From positions 1 to 20,032 of the forward strand of contig JAUXNL010000588.1 in assembly GCA_030684415.1 (NCBI GenBank): a stretch of 20,032 nucleotides of DNA. Reading direction: 5' to 3'. Below, one piece after another: positions 1 through 6,818 of the stretch; the stretch's first letter is position 1; every line of letters begins with the position of its first letter. The position numbers and the translations under genes were made by a program. The notes below the pieces were generated by a model, which saw only the letters and a list, made by a program, of their open reading frames with translations, searched no databases and was not told the DNA's origin. This DNA is from Moraxellaceae bacterium (GTDB taxonomy: Bacteria; Pseudomonadota; Gammaproteobacteria; Pseudomonadales; Moraxellaceae).

Positions 1-234
1 CTCGCCCTTAACCCAGAGCTGGGGAAAAGTCGGCCAGTTGGCAATCTTCGGCAGGGTCGCGCGAATCTCGGGGTTTTCCAGAATGTTCACGTAGGCAAAC
101 GGCTCACCCACCTGAGTCATGGCCTCGACCACGCGGGCCGAGAAGCCGCACTGCGGAAACTGGGGGGTGCCCTTCATGTAAAGAAGAACGGGGTTTTCGG
201 CAATCTGCTGCTTGATGAGGACTTCGATATCCAT
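1..234 (-). CDS. grxD: Monothiol glutaredoxin, Grx4 type (partial, 3' end outside window)
   Basis: The minus strand from the ATG at 234 is open for 78 codons and runs off the window edge. The protein begins MDIEVLIKQQIAENPVLLYM and carries the monothiol active site CGFS at about residues 29-32, preceded by KGTPQFPQ, then a TFPQLWVKGE segment around residues 69-78 that contributes to glutathione binding. These are hallmarks of Grx4/GrxD, a class II monothiol glutaredoxin of about 105-115 residues that binds a [2Fe-2S] cluster with glutathione and acts in cytoplasmic Fe-S delivery, often with BolA. About 30 C-terminal residues are missing. It is divergent from argD. The family call is secure; the Fe-S role is known for the family, not seen here. 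Confidence 0.95.
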   Translation of the reverse strand, partial: MDIEVLIKQQIAENPVLLYMKGTPQFPQCGFSARVVEAMTQVGEPFAYVNILENPEIRATLPKIANWPTFPQLWVKGE

Positions 235-682
235 GGAAAACGGCACCTGTGGGAGGTCGGTCAGGGGAAGTGGCGCAAATTCTAGCGTTTTAGTCGGGTA
301 TTGGCGACGGCCTTGATGCCGCTCTTGATTCGCACTGACAGCTAGTTGCATGACCGCTGGTTTGGCCACTGACGGCCTTTTGCAGCGAGCGGCGGAAGAC
401 TCCCCCGGCAACCGCTGACGGCTTTCTATCAACCCCCTGAGGGCGCTCTATCAACACCGCGGCGGGCGCTTGGCCGCTCCGGGGGACTTTTCCCTCAGCG
501 CTAGGGGCCTGCCCGAACACGCGAAACGGGCAAAACACCGGCAAATTGCCGGGCCGGGCCAGACCCGCTACCATCGGCCACAGGCAGCCCGGCTGCCTTT
601 TTTATTTGCAGGGTGCGCGTTGCGCCCGTTGGCCCCCGCCCTGCCCTCCCTTGAAGACTGGTTGATTCAGCAGGTTATTCCT
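235..682. other. Non-coding region between grxD and argD with several hairpins
   Basis: No convincing gene is visible in these 448 nt; the open frames here lack Shine-Dalgarno sites and known motifs. The grxD side holds a possible minus-strand -10 box (TAGAAT, around 281-286) without a good -35. From about 482 the plus strand could fold into consecutive hairpins: CCCT/AGGG at 492-506, TGCCCG/CGGGCA at 510-532, and CCGGCAA/TTGCCGG at 538-552, ending in the terminator-like stem at 582-606. An 8-nt direct repeat CTATCAAC lies near 427-455. This may be an argD leader or a small independent transcript. No known RNA family (6S, SRP, RNase P, tRNA) was recognised. Confidence 0.5.
582..606 (+). terminator. 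Terminator-like hairpin upstream of argD
   Basis: A perfect 7-bp stem AGGCAGC/GCTGCCT with a 3-nt loop (582-598) is followed by a T-rich tail (TTTTTTATTT), the form of an intrinsic terminator reading rightward. It sits 77 nt before the argD start with no gene upstream on this strand. It therefore ends either a short unannotated transcript or an argD leader (attenuator). No alternative antiterminator fold or leader peptide was identified. Confidence 0.6.
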
Positions 683-1873
683 ATGTCCAGCGCGCTCATG
701 CCGACCTATGCCCGGCAGCCCGTCGGCTTTTCCCGTGGTGAAGGGGTCTGGCTTTTCGACACCGAAGGCCGCCGTTATCTCGACACCACCGCCGGCATCG
801 CCGTCTGTGGTCTGGGCCATGCCCACCCTGCCGTGGCGGAAGCGATTGCCGACCAGGCACGCACACTGGTGCACACCTCGAATCTCTATCAGGTGCCGCT
901 GCAGGAAAAGCTGGGCGAAGCGCTGCGCGATGTCTCCGGCATGGAGCTCTGTTTCTTCGGCAACTCCGGTGCGGAAGCCAACGAAGCCGCCATCAAGCTC
1001 GCCCGCCTGTTTGCGCACAAGCACAAAGGCATTAGCGAGCCCGCCATCATCGTGATGGAAAACTCTTTTCATGGCCGCACGCTGGCCACGTTGTCGGCCA
1101 CCGGCAACAAGAAAATCCAGGATGGCTTCGGGCCGCTGGTGCCGGGTTTTGTGCGTGTGCCGTTTGATGATGTGGCCGCGATTGAAAAAGCCGCGGCTGA
1201 AAATCCGAATATCGTCGCCATTCTGGTCGAGCCGATTCAAGGCGAGAGTGGCGTGCGGGCGCCCGCCGCCGGTATCGCTCCGTATCTCGAAGCACTGCAC
1301 GCCATTTGCGATAAAAACGACTGGCTGCTGATGCTGGATGAAATCCAGACCGGCAACGGTCGTACCGGCAAATACTTCGCCTACCAGCACTCGGCCATTC
1401 TTCCGGATGTCGTGAGCACCGCCAAAGGTTTGGGCAATGGTTTCCCCATCGGCGCCTGCCTCGTACGCGGTAAAGCACGCGATTTGTTCGGCCCGGGCAA
1501 TCATGGCACTACTTATGGCGGCACACCGCTGGCCTGCCGTGCCGCGCTCACCACCATCGAAGAATTGCGCAAAGGCCCTATCGACAATGCACGTGTGATG
1601 GGCGAACGCATCCGCTCCGGTTTCCTGAACACGCTGGGCGATCTTGGTGTGACCGTGGAAGGTGCCGGCCTGATGCTCGGCGTCGTGCTGCCCAAACCTT
1701 GCGGCGAACTCGTGGCGCGCGCACGTGAAGACGGCGTACTGCTCATCGTGAGTGCCGAAAACCGCATCCGCCTGCTGCCGCCGCTCATCATCAATGGCGA
1801 GGAAGCCGATTTGCTGGTGGAAAAAATTTCGGCACTGGTGCGCACCTTCTTGAACGAAGGAGCGGCGGCATGA
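683..1873 (+). CDS. argD: Acetylornithine aminotransferase (class III PLP transaminase)
   Basis: This 396-residue fold-type I aminotransferase transfers an amino group between glutamate and N-acetylglutamate semialdehyde to give N-acetylornithine, a step of arginine synthesis; family members often also serve as succinyldiaminopimelate or succinylornithine transaminase. Visible motifs are FFGNSGAEANEAA (about 91-103, phosphate binding), SFHGRT (128-133), the aspartate of LDEIQTGNGRTG (D219), and the Schiff-base lysine in STAKGLGNGFPIG (K248). The frame is open far upstream, but the ATG at 683 gives the normal family length and N-terminus (MSSALMPTYARQPVGFSRGE); ATG 698 is an alternative. The SD is weak. 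Its stop overlaps the argF start as ATGA, so the two are co-transcribed and translationally coupled. Confidence 0.93.
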   Translation: MSSALMPTYARQPVGFSRGEGVWLFDTEGRRYLDTTAGIAVCGLGHAHPAVAEAIADQARTLVHTSNLYQVPLQEKLGEALRDVSGMELCFFGNSGAEANEAAIKLARLFAHKHKGISEPAIIVMENSFHGRTLATLSATGNKKIQDGFGPLVPGFVRVPFDDVAAIEKAAAENPNIVAILVEPIQGESGVRAPAAGIAPYLEALHAICDKNDWLLMLDEIQTGNGRTGKYFAYQHSAILPDVVSTAKGLGNGFPIGACLVRGKARDLFGPGNHGTTYGGTPLACRAALTTIEELRKGPIDNARVMGERIRSGFLNTLGDLGVTVEGAGLMLGVVLPKPCGELVARAREDGVLLIVSAENRIRLLPPLIINGEEADLLVEKISALVRTFLNEGAAA

Positions 1874-2796
1874 GTGTGCGGCATTTCCTGACCCTGCTGG
1901 ACTTCAGCCGCGACGAACTGCAGCAGGTCATCGACCGCGCGATTGTGCTGAAAAAAATGCGCAATGATGGCGTCGTCTACGAACCATTGAAGAATCAGGT
2001 GCTGGGGATGATTTTCGAAAAATCCTCCACCCGCACCCGCGTGTCATTCGAAGCCGGCATGGCACAGTTTGGCGGCTCGGCCATTTTCCTGTCGTCGCGC
2101 GATACCCAACTCGGCCGCGGCGAACCGGTGGAAGACGCTGCACGCGTCATCTCGCGCATGGTCGATGTGGTGATGATCCGTACCTTCGGCCACAACATCA
2201 TCGAGCGTTTCGCGGCTTACTCTCGAGTGCCGGTCATCAACGCGCTTACCGATGCCCACCACCCCTGCCAGTTGCTGGCCGATTTGCAGACCTTTGTCGA
2301 GCATCGTGGCGCACTGGCCGGCAAGACGTTTGCGTGGATTGGCGACGGCAACAACATGTGCAATTCGTACATCCATGCCGCGCACATTTTCGACTTCCAG
2401 CTCAAGATTGCCTGCCCTTACGGCTTCGAGCCCGACCCTGAGCTGCTGGAAAAATACGCCCGCAATGTCGAGCTGGTGAAGACTGCCGACGACGCCGCCA
2501 GTGGCGCGCACCTGATTGCCACCGATGTCTGGGCCAGCATGGGCCAGGAGTCGGAACAGAGCATCCGCAAACGCCGTTTTTCGATGTACCAGATCAATCC
2601 GCGTCTGATGGACCGTGCCGACAGTGCGGCGCTGTTCATGCACTGCCTGCCGGCACACCGGGGCGAGGAAATTTCGGAAGACATGCTCGATGACCCTCGC
2701 GCCGTGGTATGGGACGAAGCCGAAAATCGCCTCCACGCACAAAAAGCGCTACTCGAGTTCTTGCTGGTGGGGCCAAGTGGCGTGAAGCGCACCTGA
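1870..2796 (+). CDS. argF: Ornithine carbamoyltransferase, anabolic
   Basis: The 308-residue protein joins carbamoyl phosphate and ornithine to give citrulline, in the cytoplasm as a multimer. The carbamoyl-phosphate loop KSSTRTRVSFE is at 51-61, the HPCQLLADLQT motif at 131-141, the ornithine-binding DVWASMGQE at 219-227, and the catalytic HCLPAHRGEEI at 258-268. Length and motif spacing are normal, and all key residues are intact. The start ATG shares bases with the argD stop and an intrinsic terminator lies 18 nt after the argF stop, so argD-argF forms a two-gene operon. The anabolic form is favoured over the catabolic arcB type because of the pairing with argD and the absence of arcA or arcC nearby. 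Confidence 0.96.
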   Translation: MSVRHFLTLLDFSRDELQQVIDRAIVLKKMRNDGVVYEPLKNQVLGMIFEKSSTRTRVSFEAGMAQFGGSAIFLSSRDTQLGRGEPVEDAARVISRMVDVVMIRTFGHNIIERFAAYSRVPVINALTDAHHPCQLLADLQTFVEHRGALAGKTFAWIGDGNNMCNSYIHAAHIFDFQLKIACPYGFEPDPELLEKYARNVELVKTADDAASGAHLIATDVWASMGQESEQSIRKRRFSMYQINPRLMDRADSAALFMHCLPAHRGEEISEDMLDDPRAVVWDEAENRLHAQKALLEFLLVGPSGVKRT

Positions 2797-2814
2797 CCGT
2801 CGGACTGCTCTGAT

Positions 2815-2841
2815 AAAAACGCCGCTGAACGCGGCGTTTTT
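2815..2841 (+). terminator. Intrinsic terminator after argF
   Basis: An 11-bp perfect stem, AAAAACGCCGC (2815-2825) and GCGGCGTTTTT (2831-2841), encloses the loop TGAAC. It lies just downstream of argF and is a classic rho-independent terminator. The A-tract on the left arm would also let it act on leftward transcripts. Confidence 0.93.
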
Positions 2842-3170
2842 CATTACTGGCCTTGCGCAAATGCGTGCGAACACTCCGGCTCGTGCAGCTCTTTTTCAAA
2901 AGCAAATTCTTTGTGCACTGAAGCCGCTATGCCTTGAAGCTGTCAAGCATCGACACGTCAGGTCTTTTCGGGCCTCGTCAAAACGCTGGATAGCTGTATA
3001 TCAGACATTTCCAGCCTCTTTTGATGCCCCAAGACCGTTCCTGCAGGACTCATCAAACAACCGGAAAATTCACCTATCACGCGGGCAAGCGCATTTCAGG
3101 TTATTCAGGGGCTCCTTGCAGGGCTTCCTTGAATGAGAGCTCACACCCAAACACGCCAGCATCCCTTGAC
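2842..3170. other. Intergenic region between argF and the diguanylate cyclase
   Basis: About 330 nt with no supportable gene. The short open frames on the plus strand lack ribosome sites and recognisable sequence. A 7-bp inverted repeat TTTGATG/CATCAAA (3020-3026 and 3051-3057) flanks the palindrome CCTGCAGG. No T-tract terminator was found for the minus-strand gene ending at 3171. Confidence 0.4.
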
Positions 3171-4538
3171 TCAACGCGCGCCCGATCTTCCACGACGGCG
3201 CTTGTTCTCGTACATACTGGCATCGGCCGCACGCATCAATGCTTCTAGCGTCGCGCCGTCATCAGGAAACGCGGCAATCCCGATGCTCATGCCGACACGC
3301 AACGTACGCTCGCCCACCTGTAGGGGCACACTCACCGCCTCGTGCAGACGCGCGAGCAGCATATCGAGTTGCTCGCCACGGTCAGTGTCCGGCAACAGCA
3401 CCAGAAATTCATCACCACCAAAACGCGCAATCAGGTCAGAGGCACGCAAGCAGCCACGCGCCTGACCGGCGACATGTACCAACATGGCATCACCGGTTTC
3501 GTGTCCGAAGTCATCATTGATGCATTTGAAGTCTTCAAGATCGACGCTGAGCATGACCGCAGGGCGGCGCTGCCGCTCCGCCAGCGCCAGCATGCCCTGT
3601 GCCTGAGCAATGAATCGGTGCCGGTTAGCGAGCCCGGTCAGGCTGTCATGGCTGGCCAACACGGCCAGACGCTGCTGGCTTTGCATTGCATAGGCAGCAA
3701 GACTGCCGGAAGCCAGCGCCAGCAGGATGGCGAGCAAATGCCAGGGCAGCGGGTGCCAGCCTTTCGCTGTAGCAGGGTCTCGCCAGCGCGCCGCCAGCAC
3801 CCAGTGTCCGCCCGGAATTGCAATTTCCTGTTGCAGGCTATCCGCCTCGGCAAACAAATTTTCCGGCCCGAGAAATACCTCTCCCTGCTTGCCTTTTGCA
3901 TCGCGTCCGCGCAGGGCGTAGAGCACATCCTCGTGATTGTTGAGGCCCACCCCGGCAAAAATCGGCAAGGGATCAATCACCACGGCTACTTGCCCCCAAT
4001 AATGCAGATGGCCATCTGCACCCAATATCTGCACCGGAACACGATTCACGATACCAAGGCCGCCCTGTACCAGATTCAGCGGCCCGGCGGTGACGGGCTG
4101 CCGCTCACGCGCCACTCGCAAGACAACCTCGCGCTGCTCGGCAAGCTGCTCCAGATTTGTGCCCAGTGCGCGCTCATTGCCGTTGAGTGGATAGACATGG
4201 CGAATGACATGGTCCGGTGCCAACGCAATATTGCGCAGACGTGGCTGCAAGGCGAAAAGCGTGTCGGCAAGGCGCTCGTAATCCTGCGCCCGGAATTGCG
4301 GATTGGCGGCCACAAACGCGGCGACCGATTGCCCGATGGAAAGTGGATTGCTGAGCTCAGACTCCAAGCGCGCTCGCACCACGCTGGCCTGCGCCTGCAA
4401 GCGGGTTTGTGCCGACAGGTCAACGCGTGCCGCCTCAAGGCGGATCAGCCATTCGGCAAAGACCAGCACAATCAGGCCCACCGCAAGGCCCATCAACCCT
4501 GCACGGAAATGCCGCCCTGTCATCACGCTGCTGTCCAT
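3171..4538 (-). CDS. CHASE-GGDEF transmembrane diguanylate cyclase
   Basis: This 455-residue protein has a first membrane helix (about 14-31), a periplasmic CHASE sensor region (about 60-240, with the typical APDHVIRHVYPLNGNERALG), a second helix (265-284) and a C-terminal GGDEF domain (295-455). The active site is intact as RFGGDEF (GGDEF at 374-378). The inhibitory I-site RASD (365-368) lies five residues before it, so the enzyme should make cyclic di-GMP from two GTP and be product-inhibited. There is no EAL or HD-GYP domain. The ligand of the CHASE domain is unknown. The start is uncertain: the GGGAGGA at 4554-4560 is 15-16 nt from the ATG at 4538 and nearer an out-of-frame ATG at 4551; no upstream in-frame start exists. 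The gene stands alone. Confidence 0.93.
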   Translation of the reverse strand: MDSSVMTGRHFRAGLMGLAVGLIVLVFAEWLIRLEAARVDLSAQTRLQAQASVVRARLESELSNPLSIGQSVAAFVAANPQFRAQDYERLADTLFALQPRLRNIALAPDHVIRHVYPLNGNERALGTNLEQLAEQREVVLRVARERQPVTAGPLNLVQGGLGIVNRVPVQILGADGHLHYWGQVAVVIDPLPIFAGVGLNNHEDVLYALRGRDAKGKQGEVFLGPENLFAEADSLQQEIAIPGGHWVLAARWRDPATAKGWHPLPWHLLAILLALASGSLAAYAMQSQQRLAVLASHDSLTGLANRHRFIAQAQGMLALAERQRRPAVMLSVDLEDFKCINDDFGHETGDAMLVHVAGQARGCLRASDLIARFGGDEFLVLLPDTDRGEQLDMLLARLHEAVSVPLQVGERTLRVGMSIGIAAFPDDGATLEALMRAADASMYENKRRRGRSGAR

Positions 4539-4831
4539 AGGTCGCCGCCATCGTCCTCCCTACACCGCATGAGAGGCTGGAAGATCGTCACAGCATGGAA
4601 TGTATCAGCGCCAGACATTCGCCTCGGCTGAACAAGAGGGCACTGGTCGGTGAAAACCACCGGTTGAGACCCGGCGGAAGACCTGCACAAGTGGCGCGAA
4701 TGTCAAACCGGGCGAGGATGCTGCTGCGGGTGTTGGTGGCGGGTGTTGATGACAGGTGCTGCCGTATGAGTGGGCGGCAACGTGAATGGCGGGTAACAGA
4801 CACATGAGGAGGGCCAATCCTCTGCACTACC

Positions 4832-4885
4832 TTCTGAGCCGCTAACTGTTTATGAGCCACCAGGTGTTTCTGAGCGGCCAAGTGA
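4832..4885. repeat. Three imperfect 18-nt tandem repeats
   Basis: Three contiguous 18-nt units read TTCTGAGCCGCTAACTGT (4832-4849), TTATGAGCCACCAGGTGT (4850-4867) and TTCTGAGCGGCCAAGTGA (4868-4885). They share TT-TGAGC and a conserved GT or TG near the end. They lie in non-coding DNA. On the minus strand one frame reads as repeating LAAQK/LVAHK units, within an otherwise unconvincing open frame. Confidence 0.7.
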
Positions 4886-4998
4886 GCTGCACTTTGAACA
4901 TACCTACCATGCGTCGATGGTTCAGGCATACCAGGCGAAGCGTGGGCAAAGCGTTCAGTGATGCCATCAGGAAAGCGGAAAGAGCCTGCATGAGAGTC

Positions 4999-5028
4999 GG
5001 CGGATTACGCTGCGCTAATCCGCCCTAC
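4999..5028. repeat. REP-like palindromic intergenic element
   Basis: The arms GGCGGATTA (4999-5007) and TAATCCGCC (5016-5024) are perfectly complementary around CGCTGCGC and are followed by CTAC. On the minus strand this begins GTAGGGCGGATTAGCG, a sequence known to me as a widespread extragenic palindrome in Pseudomonas and other gammaproteobacteria. It lies 32 nt beyond the 3' end of the OYE gene, a usual place for REP elements. Only one copy was seen in this window. Confidence 0.75.
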
Positions 5029-5055
5029 TCGCCCAACACCTCTGCCATTGATGTC

Positions 5056-6315
5056 TCAGGCGCGCAGACGACGGGTCTTGAAGGTTTTCCAGCCGTTGTC
5101 CGTCATCCCGAGAATGAATGACACCAGTCCCGACTCGTTGGGCTTTGGCGCCTTGCCATTGCCGATACGGCGCAACTGACGCGAATACCAGGCCACTTCC
5201 ATGAGCGCCATACGATCAATCATGGCGATGCCGGTCTTGATCGGCTTGACTGCATAGCGCGGCTCCTGCCCGGACAGCACACGCGCCGGCATGTCCGGCT
5301 CGATGGCCAGTGCACGCGCCACGCCTACCACATCAATCGCGCCACTGGTGATGGCATCTGCCATACCACCGGCGCTGCGGAAGCCGCCCGTCAGCATGAG
5401 GGGTGTCTTGACGGCGGCACGCGCTTTTTCGGCGAATTCCAGAAAATACGCCTCGCGTTGCCGAGTGGAATCCTTCACCGGTTTGGCCGACACACCGCTC
5501 ATGGCCGGCGCCTCGTAAGTACCACCGGAAATTTCGATAAGATCGATGCCGGCTTCACTGAGCGCACGGATGACATCCAGCGATTCTTCCTCGGTAAAGC
5601 CACCGCGCTGGAAGTCCGCCGAGTTCAGCTTGATGCCGATAGGGAATGACTTGCCCGCTTGCGCCCGCATTTCACGAAACACTTCGAGCACAAAGCGACG
5701 GCGGTTTTCAGCCGAACCACCCCAGCGATCCGTCCGCTGATTGTGGTGTCCGGACAGAAACTGGCTGACCAGATAGCCGTGCGCGCCATGAATCTGCACG
5801 CCGGAAAAACCCGCCTGTTTCGCCAGCGCCGTCGTGCGCCCGAAACGCTGGATGATGTCTTCGATTTCACGCTCGGTCAGCTCTCGCGGCGTCGCAAAAA
5901 AATTGGCCAACTCGCGCCCGAAAGGAATGGCCGACGGCGACACGTTTTCCGCATTCAGGCCGCGTGGCGATTGCTTGCCGGGGTGATTCACCTGCATCCA
6001 CAGTGCCGTGCCGTTCTTCGTCCCGGCCGCGGCCCAGGCCTTCAGCAGGTCCATGTCCCGGTCATCTTCAAGCACGATGTTGTTGGGTTCGCCCAAGGCA
6101 CGCTTGTCGACCATGACATTGCCGGTGATGAGCAGGCCGATGCCGCCCTCGGCCCAGCGTTCGTAAAGACGCGGCAACGCCGCCGTCATGCGGTTGTCGG
6201 TCGTGCCTAGCGCCTCGCTCATCGCAGACTTGGCCAGCCGGTTCTTGAGTACAGTGCCATTAGGCAGCGTGAATGACTGGGCCAGCACTTGGGCAGGGGA
6301 AAGAGATGCGGTCAT
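5056..6315 (-). CDS. NADH:flavin oxidoreductase, Old Yellow Enzyme family
   Basis: The 419-residue protein is a single TIM-barrel FMN enzyme. It carries the family signature HGAHGYLVSQFLS (H176 and H179 are the usual substrate-binding pair), then NQRTDRWGGSAENRRRF (192-208), and a phosphate-binding TGGFRSAGGM near 317. It lacks the C-terminal FeS/FAD/NADPH half of 2,4-dienoyl-CoA reductases, so it is a short OYE that should reduce activated C=C bonds of enones or nitro compounds using NAD(P)H. A C-terminal extension of about 50 residues, from DRMALMEVAWYSRQL, is typical of one bacterial subgroup. The ATG at 6315 has a good SD, GGAGG six nt upstream. It is transcribed away from the ArsR-type gene, which probably controls it. 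The natural substrate is unknown. Confidence 0.9.
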   Translation of the reverse strand: MTASLSPAQVLAQSFTLPNGTVLKNRLAKSAMSEALGTTDNRMTAALPRLYERWAEGGIGLLITGNVMVDKRALGEPNNIVLEDDRDMDLLKAWAAAGTKNGTALWMQVNHPGKQSPRGLNAENVSPSAIPFGRELANFFATPRELTEREIEDIIQRFGRTTALAKQAGFSGVQIHGAHGYLVSQFLSGHHNQRTDRWGGSAENRRRFVLEVFREMRAQAGKSFPIGIKLNSADFQRGGFTEEESLDVIRALSEAGIDLIEISGGTYEAPAMSGVSAKPVKDSTRQREAYFLEFAEKARAAVKTPLMLTGGFRSAGGMADAITSGAIDVVGVARALAIEPDMPARVLSGQEPRYAVKPIKTGIAMIDRMALMEVAWYSRQLRRIGNGKAPKPNESGLVSFILGMTDNGWKTFKTRRLRA

Positions 6316-6486
6316 GGCGGCCTCCGTCGGGGCGTGATTGCAGTGCCGGCGACGCTATCCAACATTTCGATACTTGTCAAACTGTCAATCTGTGGCAGAA
6401 TGCGCCACATGCATTCATGACCGGCAAGCGGCCGGCGATTTTCTCCACAAGGGAGATTCACCACCCGCTGCCCTGAGGATTTCACC
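6316..6486. promoter_or_regulatory. Divergent promoter region, OYE / ArsR
   Basis: This 171-nt gap separates the divergent genes. On the minus strand two TTGACA hexamers occur in tandem eight nt apart (plus-strand TGTCAA at 6376-6381 and 6384-6389), giving possible -35 boxes for the OYE gene. The same DNA carries a plus-strand -35 TTGTCA (6374-6379). Overlapping back-to-back promoters with a repeated hexamer are a likely site for binding by the adjacent ArsR-type regulator. Confidence 0.5.
6374..6401 (+). promoter_or_regulatory. Candidate sigma-70 promoter for the arsR-MBL unit
   Basis: TTGTCA (6374-6379, five of six to consensus) and CAGAAT (6396-6401, four of six) are separated by 16 nt. 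Transcription would start near 6408, about 80 nt before the GTG start of the regulator. The assignment rests on motif match only. Confidence 0.4.
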
Positions 6487-6795
6487 GTGATCCGAGTTTG
6501 TGGCAACAAAGAACTGGAAAAACTCGCACGCGCCTTCAAGGCGCTGTCCAACCCGAACCGTCTGGCGATTTATCTTGAGGTCCTGCAGCAGTATCGCGCC
6601 GAAATGAAAAGCTGTGGCCTCGCGCAACTGATCGACCGACTGGAAATCGGCGCCCCCACTATCTCGCACCACACCAAAGAGCTGGTCGATGCCGGCCTTA
6701 TCAGCGTGCAGCGTGATGGCCGTTTCATTCTCTGCACACTCGACGAAAACATGCGCGAACGTCTCGGCAGCTTTTTCGCGCGCGATCTCAAATAA
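6487..6795 (+). CDS. ArsR-family winged-helix transcriptional regulator
   Basis: The protein has 102 residues, the normal length for single-domain ArsR/SmtB repressors. KALSNPNRLAIYLEVL (about 18-33) matches the family's second helix, and the recognition region IGAPTISHHTKELVDAGLI (about 54-72) leads into the wing VQRDGRFILCTLD. The start is GTG at 6487, with GAGG eight nt upstream. Cysteines are few and scattered (C5, C39 and one in the wing), with no ELCVCDL metal-binding motif, so the signal is probably not arsenic or zinc in the classical way. It is followed after 23 nt by the MBL-fold gene and is divergent from the OYE gene, and likely represses one or both. Confidence 0.9.
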   Translation: MIRVCGNKELEKLARAFKALSNPNRLAIYLEVLQQYRAEMKSCGLAQLIDRLEIGAPTISHHTKELVDAGLISVQRDGRFILCTLDENMRERLGSFFARDLK

Positions 6796-6818
6796 CCCGA
6801 TACGACCGGAGCCTGACC

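Larger units (their letters stand above)
4539..5055. other. Long intergenic region with short repeats
   Basis: About 517 nt separate two minus-strand genes. I see no gene: a 113-codon minus frame at 4588-4929 has low-complexity, Arg/Ser/His-rich sequence and no SD. The region holds the 18-nt tandem triplicate (4832-4885) and the REP-like palindrome (4999-5028), annotated separately. The promoter of the diguanylate cyclase should lie near 4560-4650, but no clear -35/-10 pair stands out. Confidence 0.45.

Noticed and set aside
602..1504. Minus-strand open frame of 300 codons
   Set aside because: Antisense to argD, whose motifs are all present; the translation has no domain features and no ribosome site.
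2992..3010. CTGTATATCAGACA as a possible LexA box
   Set aside because: The second half does not match ACAG at the required spacing, and no SOS gene is adjacent.
3030..3060. Minus-strand TTGATGAGTCCTGCAGGA, resembling a hammerhead ribozyme core
   Set aside because: The CUGAUGA-like part and a stem are present, but the essential GAAA after stem II is absent and no flanking stems I and III form.
4435..4551. 38-codon minus-strand frame starting just before the diguanylate cyclase and overlapping its start
   Set aside because: GGAGG is only 3 nt from this ATG, too close for efficient use, and the peptide has no features; it mainly shows that the cyclase start is uncertain.
3342..4631. Long plus-strand open frame of 429 codons
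   Set aside because: It lies antisense to the diguanylate cyclase, whose CHASE and GGDEF motifs are intact; the antisense protein is Gln/His/Arg-rich with no recognisable domain.
4588..4929. Minus-strand frame of 113 codons in the long intergenic gap
   Set aside because: Low-complexity Arg/Ser/His-rich protein, no SD, partly made from the 18-nt repeats.
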